Assembly: GCF_030209355.1 (NCBI RefSeq) | Contig: NZ_JARVSF010000009.1 | Span: 62,001 to 126,000 of the forward strand | Direction of reading: 5' to 3' | DNA: 64,000 nt | Source: Pseudarthrobacter sp. fls2-241-R2A-127 | Lineage (GTDB): Bacteria; Actinomycetota; Actinomycetes; Actinomycetales; Micrococcaceae | Shown here: positions 51,131-59,741 of the stretch, in pieces | Numbering within the stretch: position 1 is the stretch's first letter | Layout: each line of letters opens with the position of its first letter | Translations under genes and position numbers: made by a program | The notes under the pieces: model-generated | Database searches by the model: none | What the model was told of the DNA's origin: nothing | Seen by the model: only the letters and a program-made list of their open reading frames with translations

Positions 51131-52474
51131 ATGACCGACACCACATTCCAACCACGGCACAGCGCCGTTTCGCGCAGAAGCCTGCTTTTGGCAGGCCTGG
51201 GAACAGCCATGTCGGCACCGTTCCTGGCATCCTGCGCGGGGTTCGACACCAGCGGAGCCGCCGCGGGCCAGGGAACCGTAGGGTTCCTGTCCACCCAGTT
51301 CACCCCCGTCGAAGAAAAGCAACGGTACGAAGCGGTCCTCAAGAAGTTCGCCAAGGTGCCCATGGCCTATAACTCCGTGGACCCCGGCGTCTTCTCCTCC
51401 ACGGTGAGCACGCAGGCGGCCGCCGGGAACGTGAAGACCTCCTTGCTGGGCGGCCTGCACGGTGAGCTGGCCCCTCTCGCCGACTACCTCGAGGATGTCG
51501 ACGCCCTCCTGCGGGACCTGGCCGGGCGCGGGTTCACCAAGGAAATGCTTGACCTCACCAAAGTGGGCGGCTCCACCTCGCGATATGTCCCGTGGATGCA
51601 GGCCACCTACGTGGTGGCCGTAAACAAGAAGGCCTTGGAATGGCTGCCCGCGGGCGTGGACGTCAATGATCTGACCTACGAGGGCTTCCTGGCTTGGGCC
51701 AAAGCCGCCAAACAGGGTGCAGGCAGGCCGGTCTTCGGGATGCCCGCCGGACCAAAAGGCCTTCACCACCGCTTCTACCAGGGCTTCCTGCTGCCCAGCT
51801 TCACCGGCGGCCAAATCACCACGTTCCGAAATCAGGACGCCATAGCCGCCTGGGACTACATGCAGGAACTGTGGTCCGCGATGGCGCCGGCTTCCACCAA
51901 CTATGACTACATGCAGGAACCCCTGGCGCGGGGCGAGGTCCTGGTGGCCTGGGACCATGTGGCACGCCTGGTCAATGCACCCGCCGCCAAGCCTGACGAC
52001 TGGCTCATGGTTCCCGCGCCCCGCGGTCCCAAGGGACGCGGCTACATGCTGATCATTGCCGGGATGGCGCTGCCGAAAAACGGCAAGGACCGTGACTTGG
52101 CGGAAAAGGCCATTCGCGCCCTGACCGAGCCGGCGTCCCAGATCGAAACCCTTCGCAGCAACGCTTTCTTCCCGGTAGTCCAAACGGAGCTTCCCTCGGA
52201 CTTGACCGGCGCCATTGCGCTCGAAGCTGCCGCAGTCCGCCGGCAGCAGCGGTCTGCCGGAGCCCTGCTGGCACTTCCACCGGTAGGGCTGGGCGCCAAG
52301 GAAGGGGAAGTCTCGCAGATCTTCAAGAACTGCTTCCAGCAGATCTGCCTCGAAACCAGGCCCATCCAGCAGGTCCTTGATACGCAGGCAACACAGTTGA
52401 ACACCATCCTGAAGGGCCTGAATGTTCCGTGCTGGGCGCCCGATCCGATTTCGATGAAATGCGAGGTAGCGTAA
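51131..52474 (+). CDS. ABC substrate-binding lipoprotein of the glucosylglycerate-type operon
   Basis: 447-residue solute-binding protein. A twin-arginine signal (SRRSLLLAGLG) and lipobox FLASC (Cys35) are followed by a family 1-like body (GTVGFLSTQFTPVEEKQRYEAVLKKF, later YVPWMQATYVVAVNKKALEWLP). The ATG at 51131 with GGGAGCAG is preferred over ATG at 51104, which would precede the signal by nine residues. Its stop overlaps the first permease start. The ligand is inferred to be glucosylglycerate or a similar glycoside from the hydrolase at the end of the operon. Confidence 0.9.
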   Translation: MTDTTFQPRHSAVSRRSLLLAGLGTAMSAPFLASCAGFDTSGAAAGQGTVGFLSTQFTPVEEKQRYEAVLKKFAKVPMAYNSVDPGVFSSTVSTQAAAGNVKTSLLGGLHGELAPLADYLEDVDALLRDLAGRGFTKEMLDLTKVGGSTSRYVPWMQATYVVAVNKKALEWLPAGVDVNDLTYEGFLAWAKAAKQGAGRPVFGMPAGPKGLHHRFYQGFLLPSFTGGQITTFRNQDAIAAWDYMQELWSAMAPASTNYDYMQEPLARGEVLVAWDHVARLVNAPAAKPDDWLMVPAPRGPKGRGYMLIIAGMALPKNGKDRDLAEKAIRALTEPASQIETLRSNAFFPVVQTELPSDLTGAIALEAAAVRRQQRSAGALLALPPVGLGAKEGEVSQIFKNCFQQICLETRPIQQVLDTQATQLNTILKGLNVPCWAPDPISMKCEVA

Positions 52475-53367
52475 TGGTCGTTGAGGCACCTCCCACCCCC
52501 GCCGCAACAGTTGCTCCACCACGGCACCGCAAGATTCCGCCCGCAGTCCTGTTGATTGGCCCGTCCGTCGTCTTCATGGCACTGCTCCTGGGCTGGCCCG
52601 TTGTCCAGGGCGTCCTGCAGGCCTTCAAGGACGACCAAGGCTTCACCCTCGAGTTCGTCAACCGCATGGTGCAGGACCCCTACTTCTGGCCGGCAGTCCG
52701 CAATACGCTGCTCCTCATTGTCGTGATGATTCCCCTGCAGTTCGCCCTGGCGATCGCCATGGCCCTCATGCTGCGGAGCAATCCGCGGCTGCACAAGGTC
52801 CACTTCTTCATCTGGGCCATACCCCTCGCCCTCAGCGACCTGGCGGCCGGCTTGGTCTGGCTCGCGATCTTCAACGATCGCGGGTACCTGAACTCGGCCC
52901 TTTCCTGGTTCGGTCTTCAGGGCATCTCCTGGCTCGCCTACGACAACCAGACCAGCATGTTCATCTGCGTGCTCATCGCCGAACTTTGGCGCGCAACCTC
53001 CCTGGTGCTGATCATCGTGGTGGCGGGCCTGCAGGGCATCCCCAAGGACTACGACGAGGCCGCCCAGGTCTTCGGCGCCACGTTCTGGCAGCGCCTGCGC
53101 CACGTAACCTTGCCGCTGCTGAAGCCTAGCCTCCAGGTTGCACTGATCCTGCGGACCATCCTCGCCTTCCAGACCTTCGCCGTAGCGCAGGCCCTGACGG
53201 GCCAGAACTTCCCCTTGGTAGTGGGGGAAACGTACCGCTGGTACACCGGGCTGCAGAACCCCAACGTGGCTGCCGCACTGGCGCTGGTCATCCTCGTTGT
53301 CTCGATGGTCACGTCGATCTTCTACCTGCGGGCTCTCCGCGACAAGAACCAGGGAGGGCTCCGATGA
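52474..53367 (+). CDS. ABC transporter permease 1 (MalF-like)
   Basis: 297-residue membrane permease with six hydrophobic segments and the EAA loop YDEAAQVFGATFWQRLRHVTLP near residue 195. It starts in the TAATG overlap with the binding-protein gene and its own stop overlaps the next permease. The N-terminal 25 residues are Pro/Ala-rich and cytoplasmic. It is a CUT1 carbohydrate importer subunit. Confidence 0.92.
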   Translation: MVVEAPPTPAATVAPPRHRKIPPAVLLIGPSVVFMALLLGWPVVQGVLQAFKDDQGFTLEFVNRMVQDPYFWPAVRNTLLLIVVMIPLQFALAIAMALMLRSNPRLHKVHFFIWAIPLALSDLAAGLVWLAIFNDRGYLNSALSWFGLQGISWLAYDNQTSMFICVLIAELWRATSLVLIIVVAGLQGIPKDYDEAAQVFGATFWQRLRHVTLPLLKPSLQVALILRTILAFQTFAVAQALTGQNFPLVVGETYRWYTGLQNPNVAAALALVILVVSMVTSIFYLRALRDKNQGGLR

Positions 53368-54203
53368 GCACCAAAGTGGACACCACACCGATCGCCAGGC
53401 AGAAGCGGAACCGGTTCCTGCTGCAGGCAGCATGCATCGCCGTCTCGCTGTTCATGCTGATCCCCATCTACCTGATTTCCCTTGCAGCGCTTTCGTCCAG
53501 GGCCTCGCTCAACGAGTTCCCGCTCTCGCTCCTGCCCACCAACCTCTCCGTGGAAACACTCACCGGATTCCTTGGGGCGACCGGCATTTTCGGAGCGCTG
53601 GGCAACTCGCTGATCGTTGGGGCCGGGACGCTGATCCTGGCGGCGCTGATCGGCGTGCCCGCGGGGTATGCGCTGGCCCGCTTCAGCTTCCGCGGCAAAG
53701 ACCCTTACCAACTCTTCCTGCTGTTCACCCGCGCCCTGCCGATCGTGGTGCTGTCCGTCCCCCTGGCCAGGCTTTTCCTCACCGTGGATATCTACGACAC
53801 GACCTATGCGGTGATCCTCCTGCACACCGCCCTGGCCCTGCCTACCACCATCCTGATCTCGGCCAGCGTCTTTCTCAGCGTCCCCATCGATGTTGAAGAA
53901 GCGGCTCGCCTCTTTGGCTGTTCACCGCTCGGAGCATTCGGCAGGGTGGTGCTGCCCATGGCCCTGCCGGGCCTCGCCGCGGCGTCGATCTTTACCTTCG
54001 TCATGTCCTGGAACGAAGTGCTGGGCGCCTCCATCCTCACCCTGGACCACCGCACCCTCCCCGCCCAGGTCCTCAGCTCACTGTCCGACTCCCCACTGGC
54101 GTACCGGTTTGCGGGCGGTTTTGCCCTGGTCATCCCGTCCATCATCTTCATCGCGCTGATGCGCCGCTACCTCACCAACATGTGGGGCTCCACCATCCGT
54201 TAG
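53364..54203 (+). CDS. ABC transporter permease 2 (MalG-like)
   Basis: 279-residue membrane permease with six hydrophobic segments. The EAA loop is VEEAARLFGCSPLGAFGRVVLP near residue 180. It is coupled by ATGA to the first permease and followed 42 bases later by the ATPase gene. The MalG-like C-terminus ends TNMWGSTIR. Confidence 0.92.
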   Translation: MSTKVDTTPIARQKRNRFLLQAACIAVSLFMLIPIYLISLAALSSRASLNEFPLSLLPTNLSVETLTGFLGATGIFGALGNSLIVGAGTLILAALIGVPAGYALARFSFRGKDPYQLFLLFTRALPIVVLSVPLARLFLTVDIYDTTYAVILLHTALALPTTILISASVFLSVPIDVEEAARLFGCSPLGAFGRVVLPMALPGLAAASIFTFVMSWNEVLGASILTLDHRTLPAQVLSSLSDSPLAYRFAGGFALVIPSIIFIALMRRYLTNMWGSTIR

Positions 54204-54245
54204 GCCCGCGCCGGCCGACCACCACTTTCCCCGAAGGAGCCGATT

Positions 54246-55328
54246 GTGGCTGATATCCAGATTTCCAACCTAGTAAAGACATACCCCGGAGGTTCCGAGC
54301 GCGCCACGGACGACGTGTCCCTGTCCATCCGCGACGGCGAGTTCACCGTCTTGCTGGGACCATCCGGCTGCGGGAAGACCACCCTGCTGCGGATGATTGC
54401 CGGACTCGAACTTCCGGACTCGGGTTCGATCTCCATTGGCGGCCGCGACGTCACCTACCTGCCGCCGAACAAACGCAACCTCTCGATGGTGTTCCAGTCC
54501 TACGCCGTGTTCCCGCACCGAAAGGTCCGTTACAATATCGGCTTCGGCCTGCGGATGGCGAAAGTGCCCGCCGACGAGATCGAACGTAAGGTCCAGTGGG
54601 CCGCCGACCTTCTACAACTGGGACCGTACCTGGACCGGCTTCCCGCCAACCTTTCCGGCGGACAACGGCAACGGGTGGCCGTGGCGCGGGCCATCGTCAT
54701 GGACGCCGACGTGCTGCTGATGGACGAACCGCTGTCAAACCTGGACGCCCTGCTGCGCCTGACCTTCCGGTCCGAGCTCAAGAAGATCGTCCAGGACCTC
54801 GGCACCACAACTGTGTACGTCACACACGACCAAAGCGAGGCTTTGTCCCTCGGCGACCAGGTGGCCGTCATGCGCAAGGGCCGCATCGTGCAGCTGGGAG
54901 ATCCGCTGGACGTTTATGACGCACCTGCGGACCAGTTCGTGGGCGGCTTCATCGGGTCCCCGCCCATGAACTTCCTGGACGCCGCAGTCAGCCACGACGG
55001 CGGCACGCTGGTCCTCGGTGAGCAGCAGCTCATGGCCCCGTCCATCCTCCGCTCGTTTGCCGGCAAGGACGTTCTCCTGGGGGTTCGGGCCGAGAACGTG
55101 ACAGTCAGCAACCAGCGGTCCTCAGGCGACGTGGCGGCCACAGTCCTCGTCGTCGAACCTATGGGATCCACCGTCCTGCTCACGGTCGAGGTGGACGGCC
55201 ACAACCTAAAGGTCCAGGCCCCTCCCACCTTCAAGACGGCTCCCCGCCACACCGTTTGGCTGGGCTTCGCCCCAAACACCATGCGCGTCTACGACCGCGA
55301 AACGTCAATGGCACTGGAGGCCAAATGA
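54246..55328 (+). CDS. ABC transporter ATP-binding protein (MalK/UgpC-like)
   Basis: 360-residue nucleotide-binding subunit. Walker A is GPSGCGKTT near residue 36, the signature LSGGQRQRVAVARAIV near 135, and Walker B LLMDEPLSNLD near 158, with the switch His in VTHDQSEA. A C-terminal TOBE-type regulatory domain (from about 240) is typical of sugar importers. The GTG start follows AAGGAG. Its TGA overlaps the hydrolase ATG. In contrast to the 14-17 kb importer, this system carries its own ATPase. Confidence 0.95.
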   Translation: MADIQISNLVKTYPGGSERATDDVSLSIRDGEFTVLLGPSGCGKTTLLRMIAGLELPDSGSISIGGRDVTYLPPNKRNLSMVFQSYAVFPHRKVRYNIGFGLRMAKVPADEIERKVQWAADLLQLGPYLDRLPANLSGGQRQRVAVARAIVMDADVLLMDEPLSNLDALLRLTFRSELKKIVQDLGTTTVYVTHDQSEALSLGDQVAVMRKGRIVQLGDPLDVYDAPADQFVGGFIGSPPMNFLDAAVSHDGGTLVLGEQQLMAPSILRSFAGKDVLLGVRAENVTVSNQRSSGDVAATVLVVEPMGSTVLLTVEVDGHNLKVQAPPTFKTAPRHTVWLGFAPNTMRVYDRETSMALEAK

Positions 55329-56683
55329 ACCCGACCCACGCCCTGTCCATGGAAGAACTGCGCTCCGCCGCCATCGACGTGCTGAAGATCAACGATCTGG
55401 GCACCATGACCAGCGCCGCCCCCAACCTGTATCCGCATATGTGGAGCTGGGACGCGGCATTCGTGGCCATTGGGCTGGCGCGTACCAACGTCCCCCGCGC
55501 CGTCACGGAGCTGCGCAGCCTGCTCAGCGCGCAATGGTCCACGGGAATGATTCCCCACATCGTCTTCAGCGACAACGACACCGGCTACTTTCCGGGCTTC
55601 GACCGGTGGGGAACGGCGGCCGCGGCGGCGCTGCCCCCCGGGGTTCGCAGCAGCGGAATCTGCCAACCGCCCGTGCACGCCATCGCCCTGCGCCACATTG
55701 TTGACCGTGGGAGGGAAAACGGCGGAGCCGACCAGAAGGCAGCCGAGGAATTCCTGGCCGAGTCTTTTGACGGCTGGCTGGCATGGCACCGTTGGCTGGC
55801 CACGGTCCGCGACCCGGACAGCGTTGGACTGATTGAAATCCACCACGGCTGGGAATCGGGCTTCGACAACTCGCCCCGCTGGGACGGCCCCTACTCAAGG
55901 ATCGTGCCGGGAGCCGTGCCGGCCTTCACGCGCCGGGATGTCCTGCACGTCGCGGACGCCAGTGAACGGCCCGACGACGACGAGTACACCAAGTACCTCT
56001 GGCTGGTGCAGCAGATGGCCGAGGTCGGGTTCGATGACGCCGCCGTGCAGGACGTCGTCGATTTCCGCGTCCGCGACGTCTTCTTCTCCGCGATCCTGGC
56101 GGCGTCCAGCGACGTCCTTGCAGGTCTTGCCGATGAGCTCGGCCGGGAATCCGAGGCCGGCGAGCTCCGGGACATGGCGGACCGGTTCCGTGCGGGTGTC
56201 GCCTCGACAGTGGACCCGGAGACCGGGCTGGCCAGGGACTACGACGTGCTCGCCAAAGAATGGATCGGCACCGAAACCGTTTCCGGCTTCGCCCCCCTCA
56301 TCGCCGGCGGCGACCCTGCCCTCCTCGCGGCCCAGCGCGAACTCCTGCGCGGACCTCGGTGGATGGGCTTCCCGAAGCTCCGGTTTCCGCTCCCGCCGTC
56401 CACCTCGCCGGCCAGCGATGCGTTCCGGCCGCGAACCTACTGGCGCGGACCGGTGTGGCCTTTCCTGAACCTGCTCCTGGGCTGGGCCTGCTCCCGCGAC
56501 GGCGCCACCGGACTCTTCGAGGATCTTCGGTCCGCATCAATTCAGCAACTGTCCGACCTGCAGTTCGGCGAGTACTACGAGCCCTTCACCGGCGAACCAT
56601 TGGGAAGCCTCGCGCAGGCCTGGACAGCAGCGGCCGCCCTCGAATGGATGGGAACGGCGCAGGAGGCCGCGTCGGGCAAGTAG
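55325..56683 (+). CDS. Glucosylglycerate hydrolase-like GH63 enzyme
   Basis: 452-residue alpha-glucosidase-fold hydrolase. From memory it strongly resembles the mycobacterial glucosylglycerate hydrolase: NDLGTMTSAAPNLYPHMWSW with WDAAFVAIGLA, ESGFDNSPRWDGPY, STSPASDAFRPRTYWRGPVWP and FGEYYEPFTGEPLGS. Candidate catalytic acids are Asp181 and Glu419. It would split glucosylglycerate or mannosylglycerate to a hexose and glycerate; substrate identity is inferred. No signal peptide is seen, so hydrolysis is cytoplasmic, after import. It is coupled by ATGA to the ATPase gene. Confidence 0.85.
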   Translation: MNPTHALSMEELRSAAIDVLKINDLGTMTSAAPNLYPHMWSWDAAFVAIGLARTNVPRAVTELRSLLSAQWSTGMIPHIVFSDNDTGYFPGFDRWGTAAAAALPPGVRSSGICQPPVHAIALRHIVDRGRENGGADQKAAEEFLAESFDGWLAWHRWLATVRDPDSVGLIEIHHGWESGFDNSPRWDGPYSRIVPGAVPAFTRRDVLHVADASERPDDDEYTKYLWLVQQMAEVGFDDAAVQDVVDFRVRDVFFSAILAASSDVLAGLADELGRESEAGELRDMADRFRAGVASTVDPETGLARDYDVLAKEWIGTETVSGFAPLIAGGDPALLAAQRELLRGPRWMGFPKLRFPLPPSTSPASDAFRPRTYWRGPVWPFLNLLLGWACSRDGATGLFEDLRSASIQQLSDLQFGEYYEPFTGEPLGSLAQAWTAAAALEWMGTAQEAASGK

Positions 56684-56710
56684 GCTTATGGACCGTGAGA
56701 GGGGGCCGGC

Positions 56711-57889
56711 GTGACCGTTGAAAGAGTGCCTGCCAGCTTGGGTGGGGCGACATCGCACGGATACCTGCTGGAGCTGATCCGATCCGCGGACGGATTGTCC
56801 CGGCAGCAACTCCTTTCCACTACCGGGATGTCGCGGGCCACACTTTATGAACGCCTGGATACCCTCACCCGCCGGGGCTACATCTACGAAGCAGAACCAC
56901 TGGATTCCACTGGCGGACGCCCTTCACGGAAGATCCGCTTCGAGGACCGGGGCCGGGTAGTCCTGGCCATCACGCTCGGCCAGACCCACGGCACCGTGAG
57001 TATTGCCGACACCACCGGCACGCAACTGCGCTCCGTAACCAGGGACCTGGATATCAGCGATCCCGCCGCGTCCGTCCTGGATCCGTTGATCCAGGACGGA
57101 CGCGCGCTGCTGGCGCGAGGTGCGGATGAGACGTTGCTTGGCATCGGTGTCAGCCTTCCGGCACCGGTGGAGGCAGTTACCGGATTCGTGAAACACCCAA
57201 CCACCATCCCAGGGTGGGCCCCGGATTCCGTCGTTGCGGCCGTGAAGGCAGCCTGGGACCTGCCGCTTGTCATCGAAAACGATGCCCGCGCCGCTGCCCT
57301 CGGCGAACGGAACAGCGACACCGAAACAGTGGTCTACGTAAAGGTTGGAACGGGCATCGGTTGCGGCATCGTGGTGGAGGGTTCCATCCTCCGGGGTGCC
57401 CACGGTTCGGCGGGCGACATCGGCCATATCCGGATGACACCGGACGGGCCGCTGTGCCGGTGCGGACGTCGTGGCTGCCTGGCAGCCTATAGTTCCGGGC
57501 GTGCCATCCAGGACCGGCTCGGTCATCTGCACTTTTCGACGGCCGGCGAGGTCGGCGATGCTGCGATGGCTGGAAACCCTGAGGTGCTGAATGCCCTCGA
57601 CTCGGCTGCCGAAGTCCTGGGGCGGGCGCTTGCGGCGACGGTCACCACGCTGAATCCGGACCGGCTGGTGCTCGGGGGCCGGATAGGTTCACTGGCGATG
57701 TTCGTGGACCAAGTGGCACACAGGGTCCTTGCCGACGTCGTTGAACGGATCGCCGAAGGCATGATGGTGGAGGCGGGCCATCCGGAGGATCTGGCAGCGT
57801 GCCACGGGCTCACCACGCTGGTGATGCGCGAAATATTTGCCCCCCGCGCCGTTGACCGGATGTTCTCGGATGTGACCGGCCTGGCGTGA
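56711..57889 (+). CDS. ROK-family regulator of the glucosylglycerate-type operon
   Basis: 392-residue ROK protein. The N-terminal winged helix (LSRQQLLSTTGMSRATLYERLDTLTRRGYI) is followed by the kinase-like fold (LAITLGQTHGTVSI, GIGVSLPAPVEAVTG, KVGTGIGCGIV) and the zinc-site segment GDIGHIRM with CRCGRRGCLAAYSS. The GTG at 56711 lies 27 bases after the hydrolase gene, in the same direction, so it is probably part of the operon and self-regulated. The ligand is likely the transported glycoside or its product. Confidence 0.9.
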   Translation: MTVERVPASLGGATSHGYLLELIRSADGLSRQQLLSTTGMSRATLYERLDTLTRRGYIYEAEPLDSTGGRPSRKIRFEDRGRVVLAITLGQTHGTVSIADTTGTQLRSVTRDLDISDPAASVLDPLIQDGRALLARGADETLLGIGVSLPAPVEAVTGFVKHPTTIPGWAPDSVVAAVKAAWDLPLVIENDARAAALGERNSDTETVVYVKVGTGIGCGIVVEGSILRGAHGSAGDIGHIRMTPDGPLCRCGRRGCLAAYSSGRAIQDRLGHLHFSTAGEVGDAAMAGNPEVLNALDSAAEVLGRALAATVTTLNPDRLVLGGRIGSLAMFVDQVAHRVLADVVERIAEGMMVEAGHPEDLAACHGLTTLVMREIFAPRAVDRMFSDVTGLA

Positions 57890-57933
57890 CGCCTCATCCG
57901 GTCCATCACACACCATCGAAGGAAGGCCGACCC

Positions 57934-58665
57934 GTGGCACGCATTTTCATCACTGGCTCCGCTGACGGGCTGGGCCTTGCGACGGCGGAGACGCTGCTCC
58001 GGGACGGCCATGACGTGATTGTGCATGCGCGGTCCTCCCGCCGGCTCTCCGCGGTGCAGCACCTGCTGGACCGCGGGGCGCACAGCCTTATCGGAGACCT
58101 GGCTATCCTGGCGGACGTCAGGCAGCTCGCTGCGGACGCCAACGGAATCGGCGGCATTGATGCGGTCATCCACAACGCGGGGGTGCTCAACGGGGCGGCA
58201 CTGTTGCCCGTGAACGTGGTCGCCCCGTACCTGCTGACGGCCCTCATCCCGGGTCCGCGGCGCCTGGTCTACCTGAGCAGCGGCATGCACCGCGGCGGGG
58301 ACGCCGGCCTGGAGGGCCTGGACTGGGAAGGGCGGACGACGACGGCCTCCTACTCGACCACCAAGCTCCAGGTCACTGCGCTGTCCTTGGCGCTGGCCCG
58401 GCTGGTGCCGAACGTCGCCAGCAACGCCGTGGACCCCGGCTGGGTGCCCACCCGGATGGGTGGGCGTTCCGCGCCGGACAGCCTGGAGCTGGGCCACCGT
58501 ACCCAGGAATGGCTGGCCACCAGCGACGACCCGGCGGTCCTGGCCGGCGGCGGCTACTGGTACCACCAGCAACGGCAGACACCGCACCCGGCAGCCAACG
58601 ATCCCCGCTTCCAGGACGCCCTGCTGGCCCTGCTCGCTGAGCACACCGGCGTCACCCTTTATTAG
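57934..58665 (+). CDS. Short-chain dehydrogenase/reductase
   Basis: 243-residue SDR. The nucleotide loop is TGSADGLGLATAE near residue 7, NAG occurs as VIHNAGVLNG near 78, and the catalytic Tyr/Lys as ASYSTTKLQ near 140, with Ser in VYLSSGMH. The NADP preference is suggested by HARSSRRLSAV. The GTG start follows GGAAGG; the frame is open upstream only into the ROK gene. It may or may not belong to the preceding operon, 44 bases away. The substrate is unknown. Confidence 0.88.
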   Translation: MARIFITGSADGLGLATAETLLRDGHDVIVHARSSRRLSAVQHLLDRGAHSLIGDLAILADVRQLAADANGIGGIDAVIHNAGVLNGAALLPVNVVAPYLLTALIPGPRRLVYLSSGMHRGGDAGLEGLDWEGRTTTASYSTTKLQVTALSLALARLVPNVASNAVDPGWVPTRMGGRSAPDSLELGHRTQEWLATSDDPAVLAGGGYWYHQQRQTPHPAANDPRFQDALLALLAEHTGVTLY

Positions 58666-58679
58666 CTGGGCTGACCTCA

Positions 58680-58737
58680 TCGATTGCTCCGTACTTGTCG
58701 TTTTGGAGCGCGAAAACGACAAGTACGGAGCAATCGA
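58680..58737. repeat. Long palindromic intergenic element, copy 3 (perfect)
   Basis: Perfect 25-bp inverted repeat: arms 58680-58704 and 58713-58737, with an 8-base loop. The outer arm CGATTGCTCCG and inner end GTTTT are shared with copies 1 and 2; the middle bases differ but covary between arms. It lies between the convergent SDR and ribokinase genes, 15 bases after the SDR stop. Confidence 0.9.
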
Positions 58738-58772
58738 CGAAGGTTTTGTGCCGGCGGGGTGCACCCGAAGGG

Positions 58773-59741
58773 TCAGGAGGAGCGGAGCCGGCGCTCGACG
58801 TCGGCCGTTTCCGGATACGCCGCTTGGGTGCCTTTCCGCGTGGTGGCCAGGGCCGCGGCAACGGAGGCGAACCGGGCGGCGTCGGCGAGCGCATCTCCGG
58901 CGGCCAGCCGGACCGCAACCGCCCCGGTGAAGGCATCGCCGGCGCCGGTGGTGTCCACGGCGTCGACCCGGGTGGGCGCCACGAAGGTCACGCTGGAGCC
59001 CGGAGCCGCTTCCGAATCCAGCACCACGGATCCGTGCGCGCCGAGGGTCACCAGGACACACCGAATCCCCCGCCCGGCAAACCGTTCCCGGACGGCATCC
59101 CATTGCGCTGCGTGGGCGTCCGCACCCGGGACCGAGGCCCCGGGGCCAAGGAACAGCGCTGCCTCGTGGGCGTTCACCAGCAGGACGTCGGTCAGTTCGG
59201 CCAGCTCCGCCGGAATGTGCGCGTACGGCGAGAGGTTCAGTAAAACCGTTGCGCCGGCGTCGTGCCCTGCCTGGGCGGCAGCCAGCACGGTGGGCATGGC
59301 CACCTCCAGGCAGAGGCTGACGACGGCGGCCCCCTCCAGGACGTCCGCGGCGTCCGCGACGTCAGCCGGGGACAGGGTTCCGTTGGCTCCGGCAGAGATG
59401 ATGATGTTGTTCTCGCCGTGGGCGTCAACGGCAATCACCGCAACGCCGGTTGGTTCGCTGGAGGTCCGCACGTGCCCCACGTCCACCCCGGCCCCGGCTG
59501 CCGAGGCCTGGAGCATGTTCCCATTGGCGTCCTCGCCCACGGCTCCTACCAGGCTGACGTGTCCGCCCAGGCGGCCCGCGGCGACGGCCTGGTTGGCACT
59601 CTTGCCGCCCGGGTTCACGGCGAATCCGTTGCCGTGCACGGTCTCGCCGGGCTGCGGCAGGCGTTCGCAATAGATGGTGAGGTCTGCGTTCAGGGAGCCG
59701 ACGACGACGATCCGGCCGGCGCGTTCGGCTGCGGCGCTCAT
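58773..59741 (-). CDS. rbsK: Ribokinase
   Basis: 322-residue PfkB-family kinase, D-ribose to D-ribose-5-phosphate. The first signature is NPGGKSANQAVAAGRLGG near residues 43-60, and the second with catalytic Asp is VDTTGAGDAFTGAVAV near 270. GSLNADLTIYCERLPQPGET is typical of RbsK. It follows the nucleoside hydrolase and MFS genes and overlaps the MFS stop by ATGA, so it would capture ribose from hydrolysed nucleosides. Confidence 0.93.
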   Translation of the reverse strand: MSAAAERAGRIVVVGSLNADLTIYCERLPQPGETVHGNGFAVNPGGKSANQAVAAGRLGGHVSLVGAVGEDANGNMLQASAAGAGVDVGHVRTSSEPTGVAVIAVDAHGENNIIISAGANGTLSPADVADAADVLEGAAVVSLCLEVAMPTVLAAAQAGHDAGATVLLNLSPYAHIPAELAELTDVLLVNAHEAALFLGPGASVPGADAHAAQWDAVRERFAGRGIRCVLVTLGAHGSVVLDSEAAPGSSVTFVAPTRVDAVDTTGAGDAFTGAVAVRLAAGDALADAARFASVAAALATTRKGTQAAYPETADVERRLRSS

